64,000 nt of DNA from Rhodobacter sp. Har01 (GTDB lineage: Bacteria > Pseudomonadota > Alphaproteobacteria > Rhodobacterales > Rhodobacteraceae), in NCBI RefSeq assembly GCF_020564565.1, contig NZ_JAJCTD010000009.1:1-64000 (forward strand), in the 5' to 3' direction. A program made the translations under genes and the position numbers. This document shows, piece after piece, positions 46,456 to 58,714 of this stretch. The notes beneath the pieces were generated by a model. It did not search any database and was not told the DNA's origin. It was given only the letters and a program-made list of their open reading frames with translations. Within the stretch, counting starts at the first letter, position 1. Each line of letters opens with the position of its first letter.

Positions 46456-46985
46456 GCCAAAGCCTCGGCCGGGCCGGGGTGGCGGAAGATCCGGCTGCTG
46501 CCGAACAGGTCATGCTCGAAGTCGCCATCGCGCCGGCAACCCAGCCGCCGGGCCAGCGCCTCGGACCTGTCGTTGCCCTCGACGATCAGCGAGATCGCGG
46601 TGCTCCAGCCCAGCACCTGATAGGCGAAGCGCCGGGCGGCACGGGCGGCCTCATAGGCGAAGCCCTTGCCTTCCGCCCGCGCGTCCCAGATCGACCAGCC
46701 GATCTCGGGTTCGGGCCAGCCCTCGGGATACCAGGGCCCGGCCATGCCCAGCGCGGCGTCGGTCGCCTTGTCGGCCACCACGAACATCGAATAGCCGCGA
46801 TGCACCCAATGCCCGGTCATGTGGCAAAAGCCGCGCCACGACAGGCTGCGCCCGACCGGCCCGCCGACAAAGCGCGACCGGTCCGACAGCATGAATTCGG
46901 CAAAGACCTCATAGTCCGACGGCATCGGCGCGCGCAGGCGCAGCCGCTCGGTCTCGATCTCGGGGATGCCGAACAGCCGGATCAT
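46452..46985 (-). CDS. GNAT-family N-acetyltransferase (RimJ/RimL type)
   Basis: 177 residues: IPEIETERLRLRAPMPSDYE, FVGGPVGRSLSWRGFCHMTG, EIGWSIWDARAEGKGFAYEA (CoA loop, here with RAEGKGF) and VEGNDRSEALARRLGCRRDG. It is about as far from its two neighbours as separate paralogues of an old tandem duplication. Substrate is unknown. Confidence 0.88.
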   Translation of the reverse strand: MIRLFGIPEIETERLRLRAPMPSDYEVFAEFMLSDRSRFVGGPVGRSLSWRGFCHMTGHWVHRGYSMFVVADKATDAALGMAGPWYPEGWPEPEIGWSIWDARAEGKGFAYEAARAARRFAYQVLGWSTAISLIVEGNDRSEALARRLGCRRDGDFEHDLFGSSRIFRHPGPAEALA

Positions 46986-47497
46986 GCAGCCCTGCCCCGC
47001 AGATCGTGGCGGATCACCACATCGCCCGGATCGACGCCCGGCAGCGACGGGTCGATCACCCCGCCCAGCCGCAGGCCCAGCGTGATCGAGCGGCTGTTGG
47101 CCGGGTCGATGATGCTGGTGATCCAGGGCCAGTCGAAGCTGGCGCGCAGCCAGTCCAGGACAGCGCGCGTCGCTTCATGGGCCACGCCGGTGCCTTCCGC
47201 CGCCGGAACCACGAACCAGCCAAGTTCCGGCCCCGGATAGTCGGCGCCCTGATAGACCCCGACTTCGCCCAGATAGCCCCCAGTGTCGCGGTTTTCGACG
47301 CCGAACGGCCCGTAGCCGCGCAGCAGCCAAAGCGCCACGTCCGAAGCCCAGACGCGCCAGGCGGCGGCGCGCGAGCGCGGCCCGCCCTCATGCACCGAAC
47401 GGCTTGAGGCGTGGAAATCCGCGTGCGGCCCGAAATCGGCCAGCACGGGCATCCGCAGCCGCAGACGCGGGGTCAGAAGGGTGGGCGCGACCGTCAT
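46982..47497 (-). CDS. GNAT-family N-acetyltransferase (RimJ/RimL type)
   Basis: 171 residues: PTLLTPRLRLRMPVLADFGP, YPGPELGWFVVPAAEGTGVA (CoA loop) and SIIDPANSRSITLGLRLGGV. It overlaps the ffh stop by 4 nt, so ffh, three GNAT genes and chorismate mutase form an unbroken coupled run leading into rpsP. Confidence 0.88.
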   Translation of the reverse strand: MTVAPTLLTPRLRLRMPVLADFGPHADFHASSRSVHEGGPRSRAAAWRVWASDVALWLLRGYGPFGVENRDTGGYLGEVGVYQGADYPGPELGWFVVPAAEGTGVAHEATRAVLDWLRASFDWPWITSIIDPANSRSITLGLRLGGVIDPSLPGVDPGDVVIRHDLRGRAA

Positions 47498-49005
47498 TTC
47501 TTCTTCATCAGTCCCGACAGGCCCGCCGGAAGGGTGATGCCGCGGGGCATGCCGGGGATCGCGGCGCCGGGGCCACCCCGGCCGCCCATGCCTTCGCGCA
47601 TGCCCTTGGCCATGTCGGCCAGTTCCGCCGGCGACATCTTGGACGGGTCCGGCAGGCCGCCGCCCTTGCCCATCATCTGCTTGATCATCTGCTTCAGACC
47701 GCCGCCCTTGCCCATCTTCTTCATCACCTCGGCCATCTGCTTGTGCTGCTTGAGCAGCCGGTTCAGGTCGGCCACGTCCAGCCCCGCACCGGCAGCGATG
47801 CGCTTCTTGCGGCTGGCGGCCAGAAGGTCGGGGTTGGCGCGTTCCTTCTTGGTCATCGAGTTGATCAGCGCGATCTGGCGTTTCAGCATCCGGTCGTCGA
47901 TGCCCGCCTCGGCGGCGGCAGCCTGATGCTTGGCCATGCCGGGCATCAGGCCCATCAGGCCCTTCATGCCGCCCATCTTGATCATCTGCTCCATCTGGGC
48001 CTTGAGGTCGTTCATGTTGAACAGACCCTTGGAAAAGCGCCTCGCCATGCGCTCGGCCTGCTCGACCTCGAAGGTTTCCTGGGCCTTTTCCACCAGGGCG
48101 ACGATGTCACCCATGCCCAGGATGCGCCCCGCCACGCGCTCGGCTTCGAACACCTCGATGGCATCCATCTTCTCGCCCAGGCCGACAAAGCGGATCGGCT
48201 TGCCGGTGACGGCGCGCATCGACAGCGCCGCACCGCCGCGGCCGTCGCCGTCCATCCGGGTCAGGACGACGCCCGAGATGCCGACCTTGCCGTCGAACTC
48301 GGTGGCGACGTTGACGGCGTCCTGGCCCGTCAGGCCGTCAACCACCAGCAGGGTTTCGCGCGGCTGCGCGATGTCGCGGACCGACTGGACCTCGTCCATC
48401 AGCACTTCGTCGATGTGCAGACGGCCGGCGGTATCCAGGAAGATCACGTCATAGCCGCCAAGGCTGCCTTGCGTCCTGGCGCGTCTGGCGATCTGGACGG
48501 CGCTTTCGCCCTTGACGATGGGCAGGGTGTCGACGCCGATCTGGCTGCCCAGGATCTGCAACTGCTCCATCGCGGCGGGGCGGTTGGTGTCGAGGCTGGC
48601 CATCAGCACGCGCTTGCCGGCCTTGTCCTTCATGCGCTTGGCCAGCTTGGCCGTGGTGGTGGTCTTGCCGCTGCCCTGCAGGCCGACCATCAGGATGGTG
48701 GCGGGCGGGTTGTCGATCTTGAGCGCATCGGCCGGGCCGTCGCCGGCCAGCACGCGGATCAACTCGTCATGGACGATCTTGACGACCATCTGGCCGGGGG
48801 TGATCGACTTGGTCACCGCGCTGCCGGTGGCCTTTTCCTGCACCCGCTTGATGAAGTCGCGCGCGACCGGCAGGGAAACGTCGGCCTCCAAGAGCGCCAC
48901 CCGCACCTCGCGCAGCGCGGTGACGACGTCGGCCTCGCTCAGCGCGCCTTGTTTCGTCAGGCGGTCGAAGACGCCGCCAAGGCGTTCTGACAGGCTTTCG
49001 AACAT
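47494..49005 (-). CDS. ffh: Signal recognition particle protein
   Basis: 503 residues. N domain (FESLSERLGGVFDRLTKQGA), GTPase G domain with GLQGSGKTTTTAKLAKRMKD, DTAGRLHIDEVLMDEV and TRMDGDGRGGAALSMRAVTG, then a Met-rich M domain (MNDLKAQMEQMIKMGGMKGL, KKMGKGGGLKQMIKQMMGKG) that binds SRP RNA and signal sequences. ATG 49005 has GGAGAGC upstream. The 262 nt before it hold no gene I can support. Confidence 0.97.
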   Translation of the reverse strand: MFESLSERLGGVFDRLTKQGALSEADVVTALREVRVALLEADVSLPVARDFIKRVQEKATGSAVTKSITPGQMVVKIVHDELIRVLAGDGPADALKIDNPPATILMVGLQGSGKTTTTAKLAKRMKDKAGKRVLMASLDTNRPAAMEQLQILGSQIGVDTLPIVKGESAVQIARRARTQGSLGGYDVIFLDTAGRLHIDEVLMDEVQSVRDIAQPRETLLVVDGLTGQDAVNVATEFDGKVGISGVVLTRMDGDGRGGAALSMRAVTGKPIRFVGLGEKMDAIEVFEAERVAGRILGMGDIVALVEKAQETFEVEQAERMARRFSKGLFNMNDLKAQMEQMIKMGGMKGLMGLMPGMAKHQAAAAEAGIDDRMLKRQIALINSMTKKERANPDLLAASRKKRIAAGAGLDVADLNRLLKQHKQMAEVMKKMGKGGGLKQMIKQMMGKGGGLPDPSKMSPAELADMAKGMREGMGGRGGPGAAIPGMPRGITLPAGLSGLMKKK

Positions 49006-49267
49006 GGCGCTCTCCTTTGTCGCGCGGCGATGGCCCGGGGGAATGCCGGAAAGCACCCGTGGGCGCAACCGCGCTGACGGATGGCGATCCCGGGCCATTG
49101 CCCAAGGGACCGGAAGCCTTGGCCTCCGGGGAATTGCGTTGGGCGATACGCCCGCGCGAGGCGCGAGTCAAGCGCGGCCTGACAGGCGTGGCTTGGGGAT
49201 TCCGCTTGCGAAGCGGCCGGCGTTCGGGGTTCATGTGCGCAGACGCACAGACACCGTGGAGGTCGCC

Positions 49268-50149
49268 ATGGACAATTGGGACGAAATCCGCACGGCGTTC
49301 CAGGTCGCCCGGCTGGGCACGGTCTCGGGCGCGGCCGAGGTGCTGGGGGTGCACCACGCCACGGTGATCCGCCACATCGACGCGCTGGAGCGTCGGCTGG
49401 GCACGCGGCTGTTCCAGCGCCACGCCCGTGGCTACACCCCGACCGAGGCGGGACGGGACCTGCTGACGGTGGCGCAGACCACCGAAGAGCAGTTCGCCCA
49501 GTTGCAGAACCGCATCAAGGGCCAGGGCGAGACGGTGCAGGGCGAGCTGGTGGTGACCTCGATCGCCGGGGTGGCCGACCTGCTGGTGCCGGTGCTGACG
49601 GAATTCCAGGCGCGCTGGCCGGCGCTGATCGTGCGGTTCCTGACCGACATGCGGTTGTTCCGGCTGGACTACGGCGAGGCGCATGTGGCGATCCGCGCCG
49701 GCGCAGCGCCCGAGGAACCCGACAACGTGGTGCAGCCACTGGTGCGGCTGAAGACCGGGCTTTACGCCGCGCGCAGCTATGTGGCGACGCATGGCCTGCC
49801 CGTGACCGAGGATTTCACCGGCCACCGCTTCATCGCGCCCGACAACGAGGCCAGCCGCGCGCCGTTCTACCGCTGGCTGCGCGAGCGGGTGGGGGCCGAC
49901 CAATTGCTCTTTCGCACCACCGAGCCGGCGGCGCTGGAGGCGGCGCTGCGGCAGGGGGCCGGGATCGGGTTCCTGTCGGCCTATCGGGCCGAGGCGGACG
50001 ATGGCCTGGTCGAAGTGCTGCCGCCGCGGCCCGAGTGGGACTCGGCCCTGTGGATCGTGACCCATGTCGATCTGCACCGCACCCGCAAGGTCAGCGCTTT
50101 CGTTGCGCACCTGAAAGAGGCGGCGAAGGCCTGGCGGCTGTGCACCTGA
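49268..50149 (+). CDS. LysR-family transcriptional regulator
   Basis: 293 residues. N-terminal HTH: FQVARLGTVSGAAEVLGVHH, ATVIRHIDALERRLGTRLFQ, then RHARGYTPTEAGRDLL; the rest is a periplasmic-binding-like effector domain. ATG 49268 follows GGAGGTCGCC. It overlaps the downstream DMT permease gene by 10 nt, suggesting they were once co-expressed (LysR-controlled exporter). Confidence 0.9.
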   Translation: MDNWDEIRTAFQVARLGTVSGAAEVLGVHHATVIRHIDALERRLGTRLFQRHARGYTPTEAGRDLLTVAQTTEEQFAQLQNRIKGQGETVQGELVVTSIAGVADLLVPVLTEFQARWPALIVRFLTDMRLFRLDYGEAHVAIRAGAAPEEPDNVVQPLVRLKTGLYAARSYVATHGLPVTEDFTGHRFIAPDNEASRAPFYRWLRERVGADQLLFRTTEPAALEAALRQGAGIGFLSAYRAEADDGLVEVLPPRPEWDSALWIVTHVDLHRTRKVSAFVAHLKEAAKAWRLCT

Positions 50150-51021
50150 GCGAGGCCGCGCGCGGCCACGCCGCGATGCTGGGGTTCTCGGCGCTGGTGG
50201 CGGGGTCGTTTTCGCTGGGCCGGATGGCGGCGCCGCTGGTGGACCCCGTGGCGATCACCGCGGCGCGGTTCGCGCTGGCTTCGGTTCTGGTCGGAGCGGC
50301 CGCGCTGATGACCCGTGGGCTGCCGCGGCAGGCGCTGGCGGCGCCCTGGCGCTATCCGCTGCTGGGCGCGCTGATGGCGGCCTATTTCGTGCTGATGTTC
50401 GAGGGGCTGAAGACGGCGGGCGCGGTCTCCTCGGCCGCGGTCTTCACCCTGACCCCGGTGATGGCGGCGGGTTTCGGCTGGCTCTTGCTGCGCCAGCGCA
50501 TGGGCGGGCGGATGGCGCTGGCGCTGGCGCTGGGCGCCGGCGGCGCGCTGTGGGTGATCTTCCGCGGCGAGGTGGCGGCCCTGTTGCGACTGGAGGTGGG
50601 GCGCGGCGAGGCGATCTAATTCTGGGGCTGTGCGGCGCATGCGCTCTATGCGCCACTGGTGCGCAAACTGAACCGAGGCGAGGCGGCGATCGTCTTCACC
50701 TTCTGGACCATGGTGGCCGGCACAGCGGTGATGTTGGTCTGGGGCTGGCAGGCGCTGGCCGCAACCGACTGGGCGGCGCTGCCGGCCATTGTCTGGGTGA
50801 CACTGGCCTATGTCACGGTCGCGGCCACGGCGATGACCTTCTTCCTGCTGCAATACGCCGCCCTGCGGCTGCCGGCGGCCAAGGTCATGGCCTACACCTA
50901 CCTGGTGCCCGCCTGGGTGATCCTGTGGGAACTGGCCGTGCACGGCGCGGCCCCGCCGGCGCTGGTGCTGCCGGGCGTGGCACTGACATGCCTCGCCCTG
51001 GCGCTGTTGCTCAAGGACTGA
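50140..51021 (+). pseudogene. EamA/DMT-family exporter gene interrupted by an in-frame TAA
   Basis: From GTG 50140 (or ATG 50176) the frame encodes a ten-helix DMT permease: SLGRMAAPLVDPVAITAARF, AYFVLMFEGLKTAGAVSSAA. It reads GEAI then TAA at 50617-50619, then continues in the same frame FWGCAAHALYAPLVRKLNRG and on to AKVMAYTYLVPAWVILWELA. Homologues have Tyr where TAA stands (AIYFWGC pattern), so a TAT/TAC to TAA change would explain it. Both halves hold about five helices. Nothing else is broken, so this is a recent mutation, a recoded stop or a base error. Confidence 0.75.
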
Positions 51022-51030
51022 CACGGAACC

Positions 51031-51073
51031 GGAAATCGCACGATTTTCGTCCACGATTTTCGTCGAAAATCGT
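51031..51073. repeat. Double-palindrome repeat, variant copy
   Basis: ACGATTTTCG-T-CGAAAATCGT (51053-51073) is a perfect palindrome. ACGATTTTCGT also occurs directly before it (51040-51050), separated by CC. The GTCCACGATTT joint equals that of the 21883 copy. It lies between convergent genes. Confidence 0.75.
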
Positions 51074-51081
51074 CCTCCCCC

Positions 51082-51285
51082 TCAGTTGAACGCGCAGCCC
51101 GCCTTGATGCCCAGCTTGCGGAACACGCTGGCCGCCGGGCAGAAGCCGGTAAAGCTGGACTGGATCAGGTTCAGGCCGATGAACACGGTGAACCAGACGA
51201 ATAGGGGCGACACGAAGGCCGTCAGCAACACGCTGAGCAGCACCATGCAGCCGGCGAACAGCATCACGGAACGGTCAAGGGTCAT
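51082..51285 (-). CDS. DUF2892 (YgaP-like) membrane protein
   Basis: 67 residues with two membrane helices: SVMLFAGCMVLLSVLLTAFV and LFVWFTVFIGLNLIQSSFTG. GFCPAASVFRKLG is the FCPxxxxxxxLG motif of DUF2892, often fused or adjacent to rhodanese and sulfide-handling genes. It is the last gene of the RND pump run, 18 nt after the pump. With the sulfide-type operator upstream of the run, a sulfur-related role is a fair guess. Confidence 0.85.
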   Translation of the reverse strand: MTLDRSVMLFAGCMVLLSVLLTAFVSPLFVWFTVFIGLNLIQSSFTGFCPAASVFRKLGIKAGCAFN

Positions 51286-51303
51286 GTGGATTTCCTTTCA
51301 AGG

Positions 51304-54520
<3,217 letters not shown>

Positions 54521-54528
<8 letters not shown>

Positions 54529-55543
54529 GGGCCGCCCCTTCCGCGGCGCGCGCCGCAACCTCGGCTGCGGCCACCGCGCCATCCGTGCGCACCCTGTCGC
54601 CGGCCTGCAGCCCGCTCAGGGCCTCGACCATGGCCACATCGTCGATCTGGTGCGCATCGCCCGGGATCACCGTGCGCAGCATCAGCCCGGCGTCGGTTTC
54701 CACCGCGACGAAATCCACCCCCGCCCGGGTGATCAGCGCGCTTTGCGGCACCGCAAGGCCGGCCCGGGTGCCCATCGGCAACCGCACCAGCACGCGGGCA
54801 TCGACGTAACGGTCCGACAGCCCCTCAACCGCCACGTCGGCCACCACGCGGCCGTTCTCGATCAGCGGATAGACCCGCTCAAGCTTGCCCAGCGTCTCGC
54901 CGTCCGGGCCTTCGATGGGCAGGGTGTCGCCTTCCTTGAGCGCGGTCGCGTGGCGTTCCGGCACGGCCAGCCGCAGGAAGATGCCGCCGCCGCCCAGCAC
55001 GGCGACCACCTCGCCCGGCATCACCACAGCGCCCATGGCGACCGGCACGTCCAGCACGCGGCCATCGGCCGGCGCCAGCACCGCGCCTTCGTCGGACTGC
55101 TGCTGCACCACCTGCCGCTCGGCCGAAACGGCCTCGATCTGGCCATTCAGCACGTCGACCTGGGTGCGCAGCGCGTCCAGCCGCTGCACTGTCGTCACGC
55201 CGCGGGACAGCAGGTCCTCGCCGCGTTTCAGTTCCGCCTCGGCATTGGCAAGCTGCGCCTCGAGCGAGGTCTTCTGAGCGTCGATGGCCGAAAGCTGGAA
55301 GCCAAGCTTTTCGTCAACGATGCGGCCCAGCACATCGCCCGCCTTGACAGTGTCGCCTTCCTTGACCGCAAGGTCCACCAGGGTGCCGCCTAGCCTTGCC
55401 CGCGCGGGCAGGCGGTCGCGCGCCTCGATCCGGCCGAAGACGGCTTTCCAGTCGGTCAACTCGACCGGTTGCAGGGTGAAGGTCTCGGCCGTTGCAGAGA
55501 GCGGCAACCAAAGCGCCAGGATCGTTGCAATCAGTCGCATCAT
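54521..55543 (-). CDS. RND efflux periplasmic adaptor (membrane fusion protein)
   Basis: 340 residues with signal peptide MMRLIATILALWLPLSATA. A lipoyl-like half (LGGTLVDLAVKEGDTVKAGD VLGRIVDEK) and its partner (LAPADGRVLDVPVAMGAVVM) flank a coiled-coil hairpin near residues 85-150. A beta-barrel follows (LRLAVPERHATALKEGDTLP). It links the pump to an outer channel. The start is 43 nt downstream of an SqrR-like site. Confidence 0.92.
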
Positions 55544-55585
55544 CGCCGGGCCTCGCGCTGGGAAGTTCGATTCAGCACCCTATAT

Positions 55586-55601
55586 ATTCATACTTTTGCA
55601 T
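55586..55601 (-). promoter_or_regulatory. SqrR-like operator (one mismatch) upstream of the RND operon
   Basis: On the minus strand ATGC-AAAAGTAT-GAAT, so 7 of 8 defined bases of ATTC-N8-GAAT with correct spacing, within an AT-rich promoter-like stretch 43 nt before the adaptor start. Confidence 0.45.
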
Positions 55602-55688
55602 TTGTAAATGGTGCAGATCGAAATCCCCACGCCGGGCGGGGCGGTCCGGCAGCCAAGAGGGCCGGACAACCCGCCCCTTCGCCCTGGA

Positions 55689-56690
55689 TCACAGCACTTC
55701 GGAGACGCGCACGCTGCGGCCTTCGGCGACCGACTTCAGCGCCGCTTCGGCCAGGGCCAGGGCCATCAGTCCGTCCTGCCCGGTGGTGGGCATCGGCGCG
55801 CCGTCCTTTATCGCGGCGATGAAGGCGGCAATCTCGTTGGCATAGGCGGCAACGTAGCGGGTCATGAAGAAATTCAGCAGCGGCGCCGAGTGGAAGCCGT
55901 CCTTGTCGGCCACGGTCACCCGGCTTTCGCCATGGTTTTCCGCCGAGGCCATGCCGGTCGAGCCCAGAACCTCGATCCGCTGGTCATAGCCATAGGTGGC
56001 GCGGCGGGTGTTGGTGATGATCGCCTGCTTGCCGCTGGCGGTGCGCAGGATGACGTTGACGCTGTCGAAATCGCCCAGTTCGCCGATTTTCTTGTCGGTC
56101 AGCACCGAGGCCGCGGCCTGCACGGTCTCCACCTCTTCGCCCAGCAGCCAGCGCGCCATGTCGAAGTCATGGATCGTCATGTCGCGGAAGATGCCACCAG
56201 AGCGGGTGATGTAGTCATGCGGCGGGGCGCCCGGATCGCGGCTGGTGATGGTGACCATTTCCACCGTGCCCACCCGGCCGGCGTCGATGGCCGCCTTGAC
56301 CGCCATGAAATCGGGGTCGAAGCGGCGGTTGAAGCCGACCATCAGCTTGCCCTTGGCGGCCTTGACGACCTTCAGGCAGTCGGCCACCCGCTTCAGCGAC
56401 AGGTCGACCGGCTTTTCGCAGAACACCGCCTTGCCGGCGCGGACGAAGCGTTCGATCAGGTCGGCGTGGGTGTCGGTGGGGGTGCAGATCACCACGGCGT
56501 CGACATCGGCCGAGGTCTCGATCGCGTCGATGCTGCGGATGTCGCAGCCATAGGCCGCCTTCACCGCTTCGGCCGCCTTGGCGACCGGGTCGGCGATGGC
56601 GACCAATTGCGCGCCGGGGGTGCCGGCCACCGCGCGGGCATGGACCTGGCCAATGCGGCCGGCCCCGAGAATGGCGAAACGAAGGGTCAT
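55689..56690 (-). CDS. iolG: Inositol 2-dehydrogenase
   Basis: 333 residues, Gfo/Idh/MocA family. Rossmann motif LRFAILGAGRIGQVHARAVA, catalytic EKPVDLSLKR (Lys near 97) and DPGAPPHDYITRSGGIFRDM TIHDFDMARWL (Asp/His of the active site). It oxidises myo-inositol to scyllo-inosose with NAD+. It is last in the run LacI-IolI-ABC-IolG. The substrate assignment rests on family features and the neighbouring genes. Confidence 0.88.
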   Translation of the reverse strand: MTLRFAILGAGRIGQVHARAVAGTPGAQLVAIADPVAKAAEAVKAAYGCDIRSIDAIETSADVDAVVICTPTDTHADLIERFVRAGKAVFCEKPVDLSLKRVADCLKVVKAAKGKLMVGFNRRFDPDFMAVKAAIDAGRVGTVEMVTITSRDPGAPPHDYITRSGGIFRDMTIHDFDMARWLLGEEVETVQAAASVLTDKKIGELGDFDSVNVILRTASGKQAIITNTRRATYGYDQRIEVLGSTGMASAENHGESRVTVADKDGFHSAPLLNFFMTRYVAAYANEIAAFIAAIKDGAPMPTTGQDGLMALALAEAALKSVAEGRSVRVSEVL

Positions 56691-56766
56691 GGTCGGTCTT
56701 TCCTTGCGCGGGCCGGGGGCCCTGTCTGGTCTGGGGTAAGGGAATTGCCGGAATTCCGGCGCGATG

Positions 56767-57537
56767 TCACGCCGCGCCTTCGAATTCCGAACCGGTCTTG
56801 GCGCCGGTGATGTAGGACACCACGTCCTCGCCGCTGGTCTCCTGCTTGCGCAGGTTGGCGACGATGCGGCCGCGGCGGAACACCACCACCCGGTCGACCA
56901 GATCGAACACCTGCCGCATGTTGTGGCTGATCAGGATCAGCGGCTCGCCCGCCTCCTTCAGGGTGCGGATGATGTTTTCCACCTGCGCGGTTTCCTGCAC
57001 CCCCAGCGCGGCGGTGGGTTCGTCCATGATCACCAGCTTGGACTTGAAGGCCGCCGTCCGGGCGATGGCCACGCACTGCCGCTGCCCGCCCGACATGTTG
57101 CGGATGGTGTTCATCAGGTTCGGGATCTTGACCCCGGTCTTGACCAGCGCCTGCAGGCTGGCCTCGCGCATGGCCTTCTTGTCCAGGATCGAGAACGGCC
57201 CCAGCCGGAAACGGAACTTCTCGCGCCCCAGGAAAAGGTTCGACGGCACGTCCAGATCATCGGCCAGGGCCAGGTTCTGGAACACCGTCTCGATGCCGGC
57301 TTCGCGCGCCTCGATCGGGCTTTCGAAGGTGTGCTCGACCCCGTCAAAGATGATCTGCCCGCGGGTGGGCCTTTCGACCCCGGTGATCTGGCGCACGAAG
57401 GTGGACTTGCCCGCGCCGTTGTCGCCCATGATCGCCACATGCTCGCCCCGGCGCAGGGTGAAGCTGGCGTCGCTCAGCGCGTGGACCCCGCCGTAGTGCT
57501 TGGTCAGGCCGCGGGTTTCCAGAATGGTGTCGGTCAT
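56767..57537 (-). CDS. Sugar/inositol ABC importer ATPase
   Basis: 256 residues, a single ABC domain. Walker A GDNGAGKSTFVRQITG, signature MSGGQRQCVAIARTA, Walker B LVIMDEPTAALGV, H-loop ISHNMRQVF. Single-domain, RbsA-half-like ATPases of this kind serve inositol/rhizopine and similar carbohydrate importers (compare Caulobacter IatA). ATG 57537 begins TDTILETRGLTKHYGGVHAL; it lies 5 nt after the permease stop. Confidence 0.88.
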   Translation of the reverse strand: MTDTILETRGLTKHYGGVHALSDASFTLRRGEHVAIMGDNGAGKSTFVRQITGVERPTRGQIIFDGVEHTFESPIEAREAGIETVFQNLALADDLDVPSNLFLGREKFRFRLGPFSILDKKAMREASLQALVKTGVKIPNLMNTIRNMSGGQRQCVAIARTAAFKSKLVIMDEPTAALGVQETAQVENIIRTLKEAGEPLILISHNMRQVFDLVDRVVVFRRGRIVANLRKQETSGEDVVSYITGAKTGSEFEGAA

Positions 57538-57542
57538 CAGCG

Positions 57543-58610
57543 TTACCCCCTGCTGCGGCCCTGGCGCCACTGGTCCAGCACCACGGCACCGACGATGATC
57601 ACGCCCTTCACCATCTCCTGGTAATAGGCGTCAAGCTGAAGGAAGGTGAAGCCCGAGATGATGACGCCGAAGATCAGCGCCCCCAGCACGGTGCCCAGGA
57701 TCGACCCGCGTCCGCCTTGCAGGCTGACCCCGCCGATCACCGCCATGGCGATGGCGTCCAGTTCGTACATCACCCCCATGCCGGCCTGTGCCGTCAGGTT
57801 CTTGGATGACAGCACGATGGCGGCGAGCGCGGCCAGCATCCCGGCGATGGTGTAGACCAGCACCTTGTGGTTGGCGACCTTGATGCCCGACATCCGGCTG
57901 GCCTGTTCGTTCGACCCCACCGCATAGCAATGCTTGCCGTATTTGGTCTGGGTCAGGATCAGGTGGAACAGCACCGCCAGCAGCACGAAGATCAGGACCG
58001 GCATCATGCCCTTGCCGATGGCGGCATAGCCCTCGGTCGGGAAGGACACCGGGTTGCCGTTCGACCACCAGCGCGAAAAGCCGCGGGCGAAGACCATCAT
58101 CCCCAGCGTGGCGATGAAGGGCGGAATGCGGGTGAACGCCACCAGCGCCCCGTTGACCATGCCGGCTGCCAGCCCGCAGCCAAGGCCCACCAGCACCGGC
58201 ACCAGCACCGGCAGGTCCATCGCCCAGTCGCCGAAGATGGCCTTGGGGTTGGGGTTGCCGTTCACCATGGCGGTCTGCGCGAAACTCATCGCGACCATCG
58301 CCGTGGCGCCGACGATCGAGCCGGAGGAAAGGTCGATCCCGCCCGAGATGATGACCTGCGTCACCCCCAGCGCGATGATCCCGATGATCGAGACCTGAAG
58401 GATGATGATGTTCAGCCGCTGCCAGTTGAAGATCGCATCGACGTTGTCGCGGGTGTTGAACAGGAAACTGTCGCCCAGGAACAGGCGGCCGATCAGCTCG
58501 AACGCCACGGTGATCAGGACAAGTGCCAGGAACACGTTCAGTTCCGGCGGTCTTGATCGCTTGGCCGGATCGTAGCTCAGCCCCCCGATCCCGTGCTGTG
58601 TCTGTACCAT
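57543..58610 (-). CDS. Sugar/inositol ABC importer permease
   Basis: 355 residues of the RbsC/IatP family: about ten membrane helices, with IALGVTQVIISGGIDLSSGS near residue 80, TRIPPFIATLGMMVFARGFS and the EAA-like YGKHCYAVGSNEQASRMSGI. The start has AGGAGTGACC. It forms the pore for the binding protein encoded just upstream. Confidence 0.9.
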   Translation of the reverse strand: MVQTQHGIGGLSYDPAKRSRPPELNVFLALVLITVAFELIGRLFLGDSFLFNTRDNVDAIFNWQRLNIIILQVSIIGIIALGVTQVIISGGIDLSSGSIVGATAMVAMSFAQTAMVNGNPNPKAIFGDWAMDLPVLVPVLVGLGCGLAAGMVNGALVAFTRIPPFIATLGMMVFARGFSRWWSNGNPVSFPTEGYAAIGKGMMPVLIFVLLAVLFHLILTQTKYGKHCYAVGSNEQASRMSGIKVANHKVLVYTIAGMLAALAAIVLSSKNLTAQAGMGVMYELDAIAMAVIGGVSLQGGRGSILGTVLGALIFGVIISGFTFLQLDAYYQEMVKGVIIVGAVVLDQWRQGRSRG

Positions 58611-58714
58611 GGTCACTCCTCTGGCCCCGAAGGCGGCGCGGCGGCCGCCGGAAGGGGCGTGCAGGACGGGGGCGGCAAGAACGCCGCCCCCCTGCGATCG
58701 GCGCGAGGGCCGGA

